From Candidatus Aegiribacteria sp. MLS_C (GTDB lineage Bacteria > Fermentibacterota > Fermentibacteria > Fermentibacterales > JCC-6): DNA of 64,000 nt. The stretch spans positions 1 to 64,000 of the forward strand of contig LQBI01000032.1 in assembly GCA_002030045.1 (NCBI GenBank), read 5' to 3'. Positions 18,178-28,079 of the stretch are shown here, in pieces. Position 1 is the first letter of the stretch. Every line of letters starts with the position of its first letter. A model generated the notes under the pieces. It saw only the letters and a list, made by a program, of their open reading frames with translations, had not been told where the DNA came from and searched no databases. The translations under genes were made by a program, and so were the position numbers.

Positions 18178-18205
18178 ATTCTATCCCACAATTTCCCACT
18201 GTCAA
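18178..18205 (-). promoter_or_regulatory. dcw promoter with MraZ boxes in the spacer
   Basis: On the minus strand a perfect -35 TTGACA (18200-18205), 16-base spacer and -10 TAGAAT (18178-18183). The spacer contains TGGGA, five bases, TGGGA (18194-18198 and 18184-18188), the known MraZ box arrangement of TGGGN repeats every ten bases. Bound MraZ would cover the promoter. A further TGGGA pair in inverted order lies at 18215-18229. Confidence 0.85.
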
Positions 18206-18389
18206 GCCATTTCATGGGATAGTGTCCCACATTGAAGCGGGAGCGGAGGGCAAGGTTATCGTATTATGTTATTTTACAATCAGATACAGATCGAGAATGA
18301 AATCCGGGAATATTCGTAAGAAGGGATGCATCTTATGATGTCATACTGTACTATGGCGTCGGCGTACCTGCAACCGGGGTAATGGAAGC

Positions 18390-20630
18390 TCAGTCACTCC
18401 TGCCGGGCTTCCTCCTGGTGAGGTCCCTTATCTTCCTCTTCTTGCGAACGTCGTCCTGGTAGTAGTAGTGATACTTGTACGAGTAGTAGCTGTAGGAAGT
18501 GTAGACGTTAGCCGGATCGAATCCGTTGAGTACGGCTCCGACGGTCCTTCCGGAACCTCTCTGGAGCTTCTCCCATGCAGATCTTAGGACCTTCCTGTCG
18601 ATCTTCTTGACACCCGCCACGACCAGCGTGGCGTCCACCTCGGGGCTCATGACTATGGGATCCGTGACCACGGCCACCGGAGGGCTGTCAAGGATGACGA
18701 TGTCGAACATCTCCTCAAGCCTGGCCAGGAACTCCCTGAACCTGCTGCTGCCGAGGAGTTCCGATGGATTGTGGGGTATGTAGCCGCAGGTCAGCACTGA
18801 AAGATTGTCTACTCCAGTGTTCCTGATGGCTTCCTCCACCGGGCTGATTCCGGCCATTGCCTCGGAGAAGCCGGGCTCCCTGGGGACGTTGAACACCTTG
18901 TGCATGACCGGACGTCGCATGTCCGTGTCCACGATCAGCACGCTGGAACCGGTCTGGGCGAATGCCACCGCAAGGTTGCCTACAGTGGTGGACTTGCCTT
19001 CCCTTGGACAGGCGCTGGTGACCAGGATGGACTTCATCATTCCGTCGGTGGCGGCGAACCGGAGGCTGGTGCGCAGGTCGCGGTAGGACTCGCTGGCAGC
19101 CTGCCTGGGAGCGGTGATCATTATCAGTCCCTGGCGTCCCTCCTCGGTGATCACCTCGGACCTGCTGACCTTCGGGATCACACCTATGACAGGGATGTCC
19201 AGCTTCTCGATATCCTCGGGGTTCTTGATGGACGAATCCAGCTGCTCCTTGAGGAACACGAAGCCGATGCCCGCTGCCAGGCCGGCGAAGATGCCGAGTA
19301 TGAGATTGCGGTTCCTGTTGGGCTTGATCAGTCCGCCGGGAAGGGCGGTGTCCACTATCGTGACGTTGCCTATCTGTCCCGCCTCTGCTATCCTCACCTC
19401 CTCGTACTTGGTGCGGAGGAGAAGGTAGATATCCTCGCTCACGTTCCAGTTCCTCTGAAGCCTGGCCAGCCTGAGTTCCAGCTCAGGAAGCGTGGCGATG
19501 CTGTCCTCCAGGGAAGCTATGACCGAACCGAGCACCGACTCCCGGATCCTCTCGGCCCTGAGCCGCGCCTCGATCCCGGCCAGCTCGGACACGGTGTTCT
19601 GCACCGACTGGGCGGGGTTGTACGGATAACGGCTGTAGGCGACCTCCCTGAGCGCCCGGGTCAGGGCTTCCCTGCGGGCCTGGATCTGTCGGTCAAGGTC
19701 CAGGATGACGTCCTCATCCTCTCCTGTTCCGTCGTATATCAGGGATGCCCTGGTGGCTTCCATGGTTGCCATGTCGCTTTCCAGCTGGTTGATCAGGGCC
19801 GAGCTGGTGCTGGCGATGTCCTCCGCCAGTTCGGACCTTCCCGCCTCCAGCTGGCCCTGGTAGTAGACCCTCTGGGCCTCCAGCGCCCCCTGTTCCGTCC
19901 TGGACTGCGCCGCGGCTGTCTCGAAGGAGGAAAGGCTCTGGACCACCTGGGCCGTCTCGGTGCTGAGACTGACGATTCCATGCTCCTCCTTGAAGCCGGT
20001 CAGCGAGTCCTCCGCCATGGCCAGCTCCCGTGCAATGATGTCCAGCTGCTCCGCAAGGAAGAACTTGACCATTGTGTTCTCCCCCCTGGTATCGGTCAGG
20101 TTCTTCCGGTAGTAGGTCTGGACCACCAGGTTGGCCATCGTGGCCGCGGCCGAAGGGGAATAGCCGGTGGCGGAAAGGACGAAGAAGTCGGTGTCCTTCA
20201 TGTTGCTCACGGATATGCTGCCCCTCACCAGCCCCACCAGGGATCCACGGAGGTTCTCGGAGGGCACTCCGAGGTCGGCGTAGAGTATCGTCAGCAGGCT
20301 GTCCGTATTCGGCGATCTGAGTATGGAGTCGGCCACCGCCTCGGCCATGCTCCGGCTGTGGATTATCTGGATCTGGTTGTTCCGCATGGGGTCCATCTCG
20401 AACCACAGAACGTTGGACATGTTGAGGGTCTGGGACATGCTGCTGCCCAGGTCGAAGATGAAGGTGGCCGAGGACCGGTACACGGGCCTTGTCCTGGCGG
20501 TTATCCAGATGCTGGCGGCCACCGAGACCACCAGGAAGGCCAGTATCAACCACTTGTTGTGGTAGAGGAGCCACAGGTACTCGGAGATGTCGATGGATTC
20601 CCGCTCGTCCTGGAAAGCCCTTTCGTTCAT
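18390..20630 (-). CDS. exopolysaccharide chain-length / BY-kinase protein (Wzc type)
   Basis: Inner-membrane protein of 746 residues that joins a Wzz domain to a bacterial tyrosine kinase. Membrane segments are at about 27-44 and 443-460, with a long coiled-coil periplasmic part between them. The kinase has Walker A CPREGKST (541-548), Walker A' VLIVDTDMRRP (564-574) and Walker B IVILDSPP. The tail holds a dense tyrosine cluster (SYSYYSYKYHYYYQDD), the usual autophosphorylation site, before a basic end. It controls polymer length and export in Wzy-type systems. It is the last gene of the polysaccharide operon; no Wzy or glycosyltransferase is adjacent. Confidence 0.92.
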   Translation of the reverse strand: MNERAFQDERESIDISEYLWLLYHNKWLILAFLVVSVAASIWITARTRPVYRSSATFIFDLGSSMSQTLNMSNVLWFEMDPMRNNQIQIIHSRSMAEAVADSILRSPNTDSLLTILYADLGVPSENLRGSLVGLVRGSISVSNMKDTDFFVLSATGYSPSAAATMANLVVQTYYRKNLTDTRGENTMVKFFLAEQLDIIARELAMAEDSLTGFKEEHGIVSLSTETAQVVQSLSSFETAAAQSRTEQGALEAQRVYYQGQLEAGRSELAEDIASTSSALINQLESDMATMEATRASLIYDGTGEDEDVILDLDRQIQARREALTRALREVAYSRYPYNPAQSVQNTVSELAGIEARLRAERIRESVLGSVIASLEDSIATLPELELRLARLQRNWNVSEDIYLLLRTKYEEVRIAEAGQIGNVTIVDTALPGGLIKPNRNRNLILGIFAGLAAGIGFVFLKEQLDSSIKNPEDIEKLDIPVIGVIPKVSRSEVITEEGRQGLIMITAPRQAASESYRDLRTSLRFAATDGMMKSILVTSACPREGKSTTVGNLAVAFAQTGSSVLIVDTDMRRPVMHKVFNVPREPGFSEAMAGISPVEEAIRNTGVDNLSVLTCGYIPHNPSELLGSSRFREFLARLEEMFDIVILDSPPVAVVTDPIVMSPEVDATLVVAGVKKIDRKVLRSAWEKLQRGSGRTVGAVLNGFDPANVYTSYSYYSYKYHYYYQDDVRKKRKIRDLTRRKPGRSD

Positions 20631-20643
20631 CCTGCCGCTTCCT

Positions 20644-21072
20644 TCACCGTTCCGACATTATCCAGATGAGGTTGACGGCCACGATTATCTTGTATGAGAA
20701 GTCTATGGCTTCCTTCCACCACTCGAATCCCCTGGTGGGCACGTGTATGGTCGCCCCGGGCCTCAGTACCGGCACCGGGTCGCCCTCCGCATCGAGGAAA
20801 CGGTCCAGGTCGTACTCGAGGTCGGAATCGGCGTAGACTATCCGCACGTCGCTCAGCCTGGCCACGGAGGTGGGGCCTCCGGCGGCGGAGATGCCGGCTA
20901 TCAGGTCGGCGCCTACCGGGACCAGGTAGGTCCCCGGGCTCCTGACCTCGCCCCACACGTGAATGCTCATGAGTACCTGGTCGGTCTCGACTCCCGGAAC
21001 GGTGTACCTCTCCAGCCCGGAGGCCGAAACGGCCGCCACCGCCGCCAGGACGAGGAGCGCCACCCGTCTCAT
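20644..21072 (-). CDS. short periplasmic SLBB-domain protein
   Basis: Protein of 142 residues with a signal peptide (1-17). The core HVWGEVRSPGTYLVPVGADL and ISAAGGPTSVARLSDVRI (two adjacent segments, residues about 38-75) is an SLBB domain as in polysaccharide export proteins. A hydrophobic C-terminus (FSYKIIVAVNLIWIM) may sit in the membrane. It lacks the N-terminal Poly_export domain and the outer-membrane helix of Wza, so it is not a full exporter on its own. It overlaps the upstream dehydrogenase by four bases and is followed by the kinase. Confidence 0.8.
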   Translation of the reverse strand: MRRVALLVLAAVAAVSASGLERYTVPGVETDQVLMSIHVWGEVRSPGTYLVPVGADLIAGISAAGGPTSVARLSDVRIVYADSDLEYDLDRFLDAEGDPVPVLRPGATIHVPTRGFEWWKEAIDFSYKIIVAVNLIWIMSER

Positions 21073-22382
21073 GCCTTTACTATCTTCTCCCTTCCGTTCT
21101 TCACTCCTGAGCAGGCGTTCCTTGTATCTACAACGAGGGAGGAGTTGTCAACTATCCACTGGTAATCGTAAGAGGAATGGTCCGTTATGATCACGGCGCA
21201 GTCGTACCTGGACAGGGACTCCTCGGTGAGTTCCACCGATACCGGCCTCCTGCTTGTCTGCCTGGTCCTGCCTATTCCGGCCACGTAGGGATCGTTGTAG
21301 TCAACCTCCGCCCCCAGTTCAAGCAGCCCGTCCATGACCTTGAGGGCCGGAGTCTCCCTGATGTCGTCGATGTCAGGTTTGTAGGCCATGCCCAGAATGA
21401 GTATCCTGCTTCCCTTCACGCTCCGGCGCCGGTCGTTCAGGGCCCTTGTTATCATCGAGACCACGAAGTCCGGCATCGCGGTGTTGATCTCCCCTGCCAG
21501 TTCGATGAAACGGGTCGGCATCTCGAACTGGTGGGCCTTCCAGGTCAGGTAGAACGGATCGATGGGTATGCAGTGGCCTCCAAGGCCGGGACCCGGATAG
21601 AAGGGAGTGTACCCGAATGGTTTCGTGGACGCGGCACCTATGACCTCCCATATATCGACACCCATCCTCGTGGCCAGCATCTTCAGCTCATTGACCAGAG
21701 CGATGTTCACCGCGCGGTAGGTGTTCTCGGTGATCTTGGCCATCTCGGCGACCTCGGGAGAACTCACGGTGACCACCCTGTCCACGGCGCATGAGTAGAC
21801 CGTCCTGGCAGCCTCCTCGCCTTCCGGCGTGAGAGCGCCCACCAGTTTGGGTATGGTCCTGGTGGTGAAGTGTCTGTTGCCCGGGTCCTCCCTCTCCGGC
21901 GAGAAGGCTACATGGAAATCCACTCCGGCCTTCAGGCCGCTCTCCTCAAGAATCGGCACAAGCTGTTCCCTGGTCGTGCCTGGATAGGTGGTCGATTCGA
22001 GCACCACCAGCTGTCCGGGCTGCAGATACCTGGCGACTTCGCTGCCGGTACCGGTGACGTAGCTGAGATCCGGTTCCCTGGACCTGCCCAGAGGGGTCGG
22101 AACGCAGATTATTACTGCGTCCGATTCCTTCATGCTGGAAAAATCCGTGGTTGCGTGAAGCCTTCCCGTGGCCACGGCCTCCGCTATCCGTTCCGAGGGT
22201 ATGTGCTTCAGGTAGCTCTTCCCCTCGGCCAGCAGTCTCGGCTTCTCGGGGTCGACATCGATCCCCGTGACCGTGCACCCTCCCCTGATGAACTCCAAGG
22301 CCAGCGGAAGTCCCACGTAGCCCATTCCTATGATCGCTACAGAAGGGTGATCCGGATCCTTGAGCCTGTCGATGAATTTCAT
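21069..22382 (-). CDS. UDP-N-acetyl-hexosamine 6-dehydrogenase (WbpA/WecC type)
   Basis: NAD-dependent enzyme that oxidises a UDP-N-acetylhexosamine to its uronic acid. The protein has 437 residues. The Rossmann motif IIGMGYVGLPLALEF is near residues 18-32, STTYPGTT lies mid-protein, and the catalytic cysteine motif is PGLGGHCIPIDPFY. This motif and the KVMDGLLELGAEV C-terminal domain fit the WbpA/VipA branch better than UDP-glucose dehydrogenase. The start at 22382 overlaps the ugd stop. The substrate (GlcNAc or ManNAc) cannot be told from sequence alone. Confidence 0.9.
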   Translation of the reverse strand: MKFIDRLKDPDHPSVAIIGMGYVGLPLALEFIRGGCTVTGIDVDPEKPRLLAEGKSYLKHIPSERIAEAVATGRLHATTDFSSMKESDAVIICVPTPLGRSREPDLSYVTGTGSEVARYLQPGQLVVLESTTYPGTTREQLVPILEESGLKAGVDFHVAFSPEREDPGNRHFTTRTIPKLVGALTPEGEEAARTVYSCAVDRVVTVSSPEVAEMAKITENTYRAVNIALVNELKMLATRMGVDIWEVIGAASTKPFGYTPFYPGPGLGGHCIPIDPFYLTWKAHQFEMPTRFIELAGEINTAMPDFVVSMITRALNDRRRSVKGSRILILGMAYKPDIDDIRETPALKVMDGLLELGAEVDYNDPYVAGIGRTRQTSRRPVSVELTEESLSRYDCAVIITDHSSYDYQWIVDNSSLVVDTRNACSGVKNGREKIVKA

Positions 22383-23683
22383 GCGTTTCTCCCGATCCCG
22401 TAGTAGGTGAACCCCAGTTTCCTGAGCTTCACGGGGTTGAAGACGTTCCTGCCGTCGAAGACCACCTTTGACCTCATGATGTCTGCTATCCTCGGAAAGT
22501 CCGGTTCCCTGAACTCGGTCCATTCAGTCACCAGGACCAGCGCGTCGGCTCCCTCGAGCGCATCGTAGGCGGAACCGGCGTAGCGGACCCTTTCACCGAG
22601 AACGCCCCTGGCATTATCCATGGCCTGGGGATCGTAGACGGAGACTCCCGCACCGCCATCCAGAAGACCGTCGATGACCGTGAGAGCGGGGGCTTCCCTG
22701 ATATCGTCGGTGTTCGGCTTGAATGAGATCCCCCAGACACCTATCCTAACCTCCTCGAGGTTCGGGCCGAAGTGATCGTGCACCTTCCTTACCAGCAATC
22801 TCTTCTGGTCCTCGTTCACATCGGTCACGGCCTTGAGGACCCTAAGCCGCACGCTGTTCTCCAGCGCGGTCTGCTGAAGGGCTCTTATGTCCTTGGGAAA
22901 GCACGATCCTCCGAAACCGGCACCGGGAAAGAGGAAACTGGGCCCTATCCTCCTGTCGGACCCGATGCCGATCCTGACATCGTGAACGTCGGCGCCTACG
23001 GCGTCGCACATGTTGGCGATCTCGTTCATGAAGGATATCCTGGTCGCCAGGAGGCTGTTGGCAACGTACTTGGTCATCTCCGCGCTGTGGTTGCTCATGA
23101 CCAGAACAGGGTTGTTGGTCCTGACGAAGGGGGAGTAGAGTTCCGCCATCACCTCGGCCACTTCATCGGAATCGGTCCCTATGACAACCCGGTCAGGCTT
23201 CATGAAATCGTCTATGGCCGTCCCCTCCTTGAGGAATTCCGGATTGCTGACCACGTTGACCGGATGACTGGTCCTCTTTTCTATCTCCTGGCGGACCAGG
23301 TCGGCGGTTCCCACCGGTACAGTGCTCTTGTTCACCACTATCCTGTGTCCATCCATGTGCCGGGCTATGTCGGAGGCAACTGACAGCACATGGCTGAGGT
23401 CGGCGGACCCGTCCTCGTCCGGGGGGGTTCCCACGGCGATGAAGATGATGGAGCTGTTCTTAACCGCAAGGGCGATGTCCGTGGTGAAGGTCAGTCTCTT
23501 CTCCATGACGTTGCGCTCTATCATTGGTCTGAGACCGGGTTCGTAGATGGGGACGATCCCGTTGTTGAGATCGTCGATCTTCTTTCCGTCCTTGTCTACA
23601 CAGATGACGTCGTTGCCCATCTCCGAGAGGCAGGTCGCGGCCACCAGACCGACGTAACCGCTGCCGACTACTGCTATGTGCAT
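22379..23683 (-). CDS. ugd: UDP-glucose 6-dehydrogenase
   Basis: Oxidises UDP-glucose to UDP-glucuronate with two NAD+. The protein has 434 residues. It has the Rossmann motif VVGSGYVGLVAATCLSEMG, the NKSTVPVGTA motif, and catalytic cysteine in GFGGSCFPKDIRAL. NTDDIREAPALTVID marks the C-terminal domain. GGAGG lies five bases upstream of the ATG. It is the first gene of the polysaccharide operon, next to a second UDP-sugar dehydrogenase. Confidence 0.94.
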   Translation of the reverse strand: MHIAVVGSGYVGLVAATCLSEMGNDVICVDKDGKKIDDLNNGIVPIYEPGLRPMIERNVMEKRLTFTTDIALAVKNSSIIFIAVGTPPDEDGSADLSHVLSVASDIARHMDGHRIVVNKSTVPVGTADLVRQEIEKRTSHPVNVVSNPEFLKEGTAIDDFMKPDRVVIGTDSDEVAEVMAELYSPFVRTNNPVLVMSNHSAEMTKYVANSLLATRISFMNEIANMCDAVGADVHDVRIGIGSDRRIGPSFLFPGAGFGGSCFPKDIRALQQTALENSVRLRVLKAVTDVNEDQKRLLVRKVHDHFGPNLEEVRIGVWGISFKPNTDDIREAPALTVIDGLLDGGAGVSVYDPQAMDNARGVLGERVRYAGSAYDALEGADALVLVTEWTEFREPDFPRIADIMRSKVVFDGRNVFNPVKLRKLGFTYYGIGRNA

Positions 23684-23725
23684 GTCTCCTCCATTATGAT
23701 GCCGTTGTGTGAACGTAGACAGGGA

Positions 23726-23754
23726 AGAATAAGACAAAAGGCCCGCACTGTAAA
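23726..23754 (-). promoter_or_regulatory. candidate promoter for polysaccharide operon
   Basis: TTTACA (23749-23754), 17-base spacer and TATTCT (23726-23731) on the minus strand, just after the selB stop. The -35 is good and the -10 weak. It is the only promoter-like pair in the 71-base gap before ugd. Confidence 0.4.
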
Positions 23755-25635
23755 CTAAGTGACCCTGAAGTAGCGCCTGTCCTTCCTGCGTGTGGTCCAT
23801 CCCCTGCCGTCGAAGAGTTCGGCCCACCTCAGGGCGTCCTTTCTCGAAACACCCATGAAGTCCCTGAGTTCCGCCAGGGAGAAGCCTTCCCCGCCCAGGC
23901 CGTCCCGGACCCTCTCCATGAGTTCACGGGCGGTTCCGGAGGTTACCAGCAGCCCTTCCGACAGTTCAAGGAGCATCTCCCTTTCCAGAAGAGCCCTTAC
24001 CAGAGAGGGATCTGTCCGGGAGTCGACCTCCATGCCCCGTGGTCCTGCAGCCGCGATCCTTTCCAGGAGGCTCTCCACCTCCCGGCGGTGTTCTTGGGGA
24101 ATTCCCTCCGGGTGTTCGGGGACGGACAGCCTGTCCCCCCTCTTCTGCAGTCTTCCGCTTTCAGTGAGGTGATCGATGACCGTCCTGACGATCCACTGTG
24201 GGTATCTGCCCAGTATCCTGGTGGGTTCCGAGAGCATGACTCCCGGACTTACGGGATTCCTCCTGTGATAATCGCTGATGCCTTCCTCGAGCACCCGGCA
24301 GGCCTCCCGGAAGATGCCGCCGTCCACGACCCTGGCGGAGGAACCCGATCCCGCCATGGCGGCGGAGCCCGTCAAAACCATTCCCTCAAGGATCTCCAGG
24401 ACCTCCTCCGAGGACCTGGACATGACCGCGGCAGCACCGGATACGGTAATGCCCTCCCGGCCGGCATCACTGAGCACCTCACCGAGTATGCTCTCCGGGT
24501 CCCCGGTCTCGAGGACCTCCAGATGCGTCACCCTCTCTTCGGAATACTTGCGGCGCACCTTCCTCGTCCCCGTCTCCAGTATTCGGCCGCCGCCAATAGT
24601 GATGACGGGTGAATAGCTCCTTATCACGAACCTGTCGTCGGGCAGCGCCGCCACCGGGGATTCCAGCTGGAAATGGGCGAAACCGGTGGTCCCGGGCGCT
24701 ATCATGTCCCCCTCCACGGGTATCGCTCGGGCCATGACCTCTGCGGTACCGGTATGGAACCTTACTCTCTGGTATCGCTTGATCGGTTCGGCGGCGGCCA
24801 GCATGGTCAGACTGGTGTCCAGACTGTTCCTGACCTGAACGTACCCCGGTTCGGCGACGCAGGATCCCCTGCTGACGTCCTCCTTCCGAAGACCGGCCAG
24901 GTTGAGGGATATCCTGTCGCCGGCGCAGCCGACGGGTACGTCCTTCTTTGTGTTCACTCGGAACTCTCGGACCCTGTACCTGCCTCCTCCGGGCTGGATC
25001 TCGACCTCCTGGCCCGGTCTGACCGATCCGGACACTGCGGTCCCGGCCACTATGGTTCCGAATCCCTCCAGTATGAAGACCCTGTCCACGTCCAGCCTGA
25101 ACCTGCCTCCGGAATACCTCCGGCCCGTGGACAATGCCATTTCCACCAGTCCGTCCCGCAGGTGGTCCATTCCCTGGCCGGTCAGTGAGGACACCCGGTA
25201 TACAGGTGTCTCGGGGAACTCCGATCCCTTCAGCAGCTCCACGATCTCTATCTCTACCAGATCCTGCATCTCAGGGTCAGCCAGGTCGCACTTGGTCAGG
25301 GCCACCACCCCACGCTGGACGCCGAGAAGACGGAGTATGTCAAGGTGCTCCCTGGTCTGGGGCATTATGCCCTCGTCTGCGGCCACCACCAGAAGGAAAC
25401 AATCGACCGTGGCGGTGCCCGCAACCATCTGGCGGATGAAGTTCTCGTGCCCCGGAACGTCTATGAATGAAAGCAGGCCGCCGTCGGGCAGGGACATGAA
25501 CACGTATCCGAGTTCGATGGTTATTCCCCGCTCCTTCTCCTCCTTGAGCCTGTCGGGATCCGTACCTGTCAGGTATTTGACAAGCTGGCTCTTGCCGTGG
25601 TCGATGTGTCCGGCGGTACCGATTATCAAGCCCAC
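23755..25635 (-). CDS. selB: selenocysteine-specific elongation factor SelB
   Basis: GTPase that brings Sec-tRNA to UGA codons marked by a SECIS element. The protein has 626 residues. The G1 loop is AGHIDHGKS (residues 8-16), G3 is DVPGH and G4 is TKCD. The EF-Tu-like domains are followed by the C-terminal winged-helix repeats that bind SECIS RNA, here from about residue 380. Start is GTG at 25635 with GGAG upstream, overlapping the selA stop by ten bases. No tRNA-Sec gene was found in this window. Confidence 0.95.
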   Translation of the reverse strand: MGLIIGTAGHIDHGKSQLVKYLTGTDPDRLKEEKERGITIELGYVFMSLPDGGLLSFIDVPGHENFIRQMVAGTATVDCFLLVVAADEGIMPQTREHLDILRLLGVQRGVVALTKCDLADPEMQDLVEIEIVELLKGSEFPETPVYRVSSLTGQGMDHLRDGLVEMALSTGRRYSGGRFRLDVDRVFILEGFGTIVAGTAVSGSVRPGQEVEIQPGGGRYRVREFRVNTKKDVPVGCAGDRISLNLAGLRKEDVSRGSCVAEPGYVQVRNSLDTSLTMLAAAEPIKRYQRVRFHTGTAEVMARAIPVEGDMIAPGTTGFAHFQLESPVAALPDDRFVIRSYSPVITIGGGRILETGTRKVRRKYSEERVTHLEVLETGDPESILGEVLSDAGREGITVSGAAAVMSRSSEEVLEILEGMVLTGSAAMAGSGSSARVVDGGIFREACRVLEEGISDYHRRNPVSPGVMLSEPTRILGRYPQWIVRTVIDHLTESGRLQKRGDRLSVPEHPEGIPQEHRREVESLLERIAAAGPRGMEVDSRTDPSLVRALLEREMLLELSEGLLVTSGTARELMERVRDGLGGEGFSLAELRDFMGVSRKDALRWAELFDGRGWTTRRKDRRYFRVT

Positions 25636-27020
25636 AGACGCTCCGCGGCACGGTTTACGAGACCCGCAAGGACCTCCGCCTCGCCCGGCTGGAGTGTCCT
25701 CATGTCCATCTTCAGTAGACCGTCCTCTATCCTGGAGGCCACCGCCGGGTCGCCCTTCCTGAGACTAAGGGCCAGCGCTTCGTTGTCCGGTGTATTAAGC
25801 CCGATTCCGATGGAGGCTATCGCATGGTCCGGCAGGGAACCGCTCCCCACGAAGCTGTCCGTTCCTATGACCCTGGCCGAGCATGCAACGGGGAGTTCCA
25901 GCATTCCGAGGAATTCCTCCGCATCTCTGCGCAGTTCTTCGATGTCCCTCGAGAGCATCCGGTAGAGGGGATGGTTCTCAACCAGGAATTCCCGGCTCTC
26001 CAGGAACAGCTTCAGGGAGGCCTCCAGGGCCGCTATGGTGAGTTTGCCAACGCGCAGCGCTCTGGCAAGGGGATGCTTCCGTATTCTGTCTACGTACTCC
26101 TTCGAACCGGTGATGATCCCCGCCTGCGGGCCTCCTATCAGTTTGTCCCCGGAACTTGTCACGACCGCTGCTCCCGTCTCTATGCTCTCCATGACGGTGG
26201 GTTCCGAGGGCAGGCCGAAATGCTTCAGATCAATGTACGATCCTGCTCCCAGGTCGTCCACTACGGGTATGCCGAACTCCTTTCCAAGAGCGACGAGATC
26301 CTCAAGGGGCACTTCCGAGGAGAATCCCCTTATACGGTAATTGGAGGGATGGACCCTGAGGATCACAGCCGTGTTCTCGTTGACGGCCTCCCTGTAGTCC
26401 CTCAGGTGGGTCCTGTTGGTGCAGCCCACCTCCCTCATGATCGCTCCGCTCTGCTTCATGACCTCCGGTATCCTGAAGGAGCCCCCTATCTCCACCAGCT
26501 GTCCCCTGGACACGATGACCTCCCTGCCCTTCGCCAGGGTCGATAGGATGAGGAGGGTGGCACCCGCGTTGTTGTTGACGACGGTTGCGGCCTCGGAACC
26601 GGCCAGTCTGCATAGGAGTCCCTCGGTATGGATGTCCCTGTGTCCTCTTTTCCCCGTCTCCTTGTTCCACTGCAGAACGCTGTAGCCCCTGGCGACCCTG
26701 CTGACCGCCCTCACTGCGGCATCCGGCAGGCAGGCCCTGCCTATGGCGGTGTGCAGCATGACCCCGGTTGCGTTGATGACGTCGGTCATGCTGGAAGAGG
26801 TCATCTCATCCAGTCTGCGGGCCGCGAGTTCCTGCAGTTCCTCGGGCGGCAGTAGCCCGTCCCCTTCGAGTATTCTGGACCTGGCCTCTTCAACGGCTCT
26901 CCTGCAGGCTTCCCTTACAGCCCCCGGCGGGCTGTCCGGCGACCTGCGGGAGACGGTTTCCGCAAGCTCGTGGACCGCTGGCAGCCCTCTGAGCAGATCG
27001 TTCATGTCAACGCCGCTCAT
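25626..27020 (-). CDS. selA: L-seryl-tRNA(Sec) selenium transferase
   Basis: PLP enzyme that converts Ser-tRNA(Sec) to Sec-tRNA(Sec) using selenophosphate. The protein has 464 residues. [14 protein letters not shown] near residue 83, [11 protein letters not shown] near 149 and the PLP lysine in [13 protein letters not shown] (Lys about 293) are conserved. The ATG at 27020 overlaps the rnfB stop (ATGA) and has GGGAG eight bases upstream; another ATG at 27005 has no site. It is therefore translationally coupled to the Rnf operon, with selB following. Confidence 0.96.
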   Translation of the reverse strand: MSGVDMNDLLRGLPAVHELAETVSRRSPDSPPGAVREACRRAVEEARSRILEGDGLLPPEELQELAARRLDEMTSSSMTDVINATGVMLHTAIGRACLPDAAVRAVSRVARGYSVLQWNKETGKRGHRDIHTEGLLCRLAGSEAATVVNNNAGATLLILSTLAKGREVIVSRGQLVEIGGSFRIPEVMKQSGAIMREVGCTNRTHLRDYREAVNENTAVILRVHPSNYRIRGFSSEVPLEDLVALGKEFGIPVVDDLGAGSYIDLKHFGLPSEPTVMESIETGAAVVTSSGDKLIGGPQAGIITGSKEYVDRIRKHPLARALRVGKLTIAALEASLKLFLESREFLVENHPLYRMLSRDIEELRRDAEEFLGMLELPVACSARVIGTDSFVGSGSLPDHAIASIGIGLNTPDNEALALSLRKGDPAVASRIEDGLLKMDMRTLQPGEAEVLAGLVNRAAERLWA

Positions 27021-28078
27021 ACCGGGAACTCCCTGCTCTGCTGGTAGGACCTGGCGCCGATGAGGTTGATCGAGTTCTTGGGGCATTTGGGAACACAGAG
27101 ACCGCATCCGATGCACTTCTCCGTGTCCACCGAATGTCTCTCCTTGAGTTCACCGGAAATGGCATTCACGGGACATACCTTGGCACAGATGGTGCAGCCG
27201 ACGCAGCTGCTGTCTATGTAGGCCTTGGGCCTGGCGGGGGCGTTGTCCAGAATGGCGCCGGTGGGGCACTCAATGGCGCAGAGTCCGCAGTTGATGCACT
27301 TGGCAGGATCGATGACGGCCAGGAAGTCATCCACTGTGATTGCCTGTACCGGGCATACCTTCTCGCACTTCCGGCAGCCGATGCAGGCCACCGTGCACGC
27401 TTTCCTGGCCGCGCCTCCCCTGTCGCGGCTCGAGCAGGCAACCACCACCTCCCGGTCCACCGGCCATAGTTCTATGATCCTCTTGGGGCAGGCGGCCACA
27501 CACTTCCCGCACCCGGTGCAGGCCTCCCGGTCCACCACCGGGACTCCGTTATCCCCCATTCTTATGGCGTCGAACGGACAGACGGTGACACAGTCCCCGA
27601 AACCCAGGCAGCCGTAGGCACAGACCTTCTGGCCCCCCATGACCAGTGCCGCGGAAGCGCAGTCCGCAGGACCATGGTACTGGAAGGCATCCACCGCGGA
27701 ATGACCTCCGTTGCAATGGACCAGCGCAATCTTCCTGACGCTCTCCGATACTTCGCCACCGGCGATCTCTGCTATCTGCCTGTTGACCTCCGCGCTGGTG
27801 GCCAGGCAGCCGCCGGGAGGAGCCTGGCCAGCCGCCACCGCCTCGGCGAACTGTGCGCAGCCGGGGTAGCCGCATCCTCCGCAGTTGGCGCCTGGAAGAA
27901 GACCGCTTATCCTCTCCACCAGAGGATCCTTCGGGACCGTCAGCTTCTTGGCGGCAAAGGCCAGCCCGAGTCCGAGGATCAGCCCCATCAGACCGAGAAC
28001 AAGTGCGGGATCACCAACAGCCTCCGCCATGGAGCCCTGTCCTGTCATGACCTGCATCAGTATTCCCTCCGGTGTCAT
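27017..28078 (-). CDS. rnfB: Rnf complex subunit RnfB, multi-cluster ferredoxin type
   Basis: Iron-sulfur subunit that accepts electrons from ferredoxin in the ion-pumping ferredoxin:NAD+ oxidoreductase. The protein has 353 residues. One N-terminal membrane segment is followed by the RnfB motif [14 protein letters not shown], then six ferredoxin-like CxxCxxCxxxCP motifs. That suggests about seven [4Fe-4S] clusters, as in the long RnfB of acetogens rather than the short proteobacterial type. The ATG at 28078 has GGAGG five bases upstream and begins one base before the end of the gap after rnfA. Confidence 0.95.
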   Translation of the reverse strand: MTPEGILMQVMTGQGSMAEAVGDPALVLGLMGLILGLGLAFAAKKLTVPKDPLVERISGLLPGANCGGCGYPGCAQFAEAVAAGQAPPGGCLATSAEVNRQIAEIAGGEVSESVRKIALVHCNGGHSAVDAFQYHGPADCASAALVMGGQKVCAYGCLGFGDCVTVCPFDAIRMGDNGVPVVDREACTGCGKCVAACPKRIIELWPVDREVVVACSSRDRGGAARKACTVACIGCRKCEKVCPVQAITVDDFLAVIDPAKCINCGLCAIECPTGAILDNAPARPKAYIDSSCVGCTICAKVCPVNAISGELKERHSVDTEKCIGCGLCVPKCPKNSINLIGARSYQQSREFPV

Positions 28079-28079
28079 G

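Noticed and set aside
18900-20669. 589-codon open frame on the plus strand
   Set aside because: It is the mirror of the Wzc-like kinase gene, whose domains are certain. Composition is driven by the GC-rich codon pattern; no family features.
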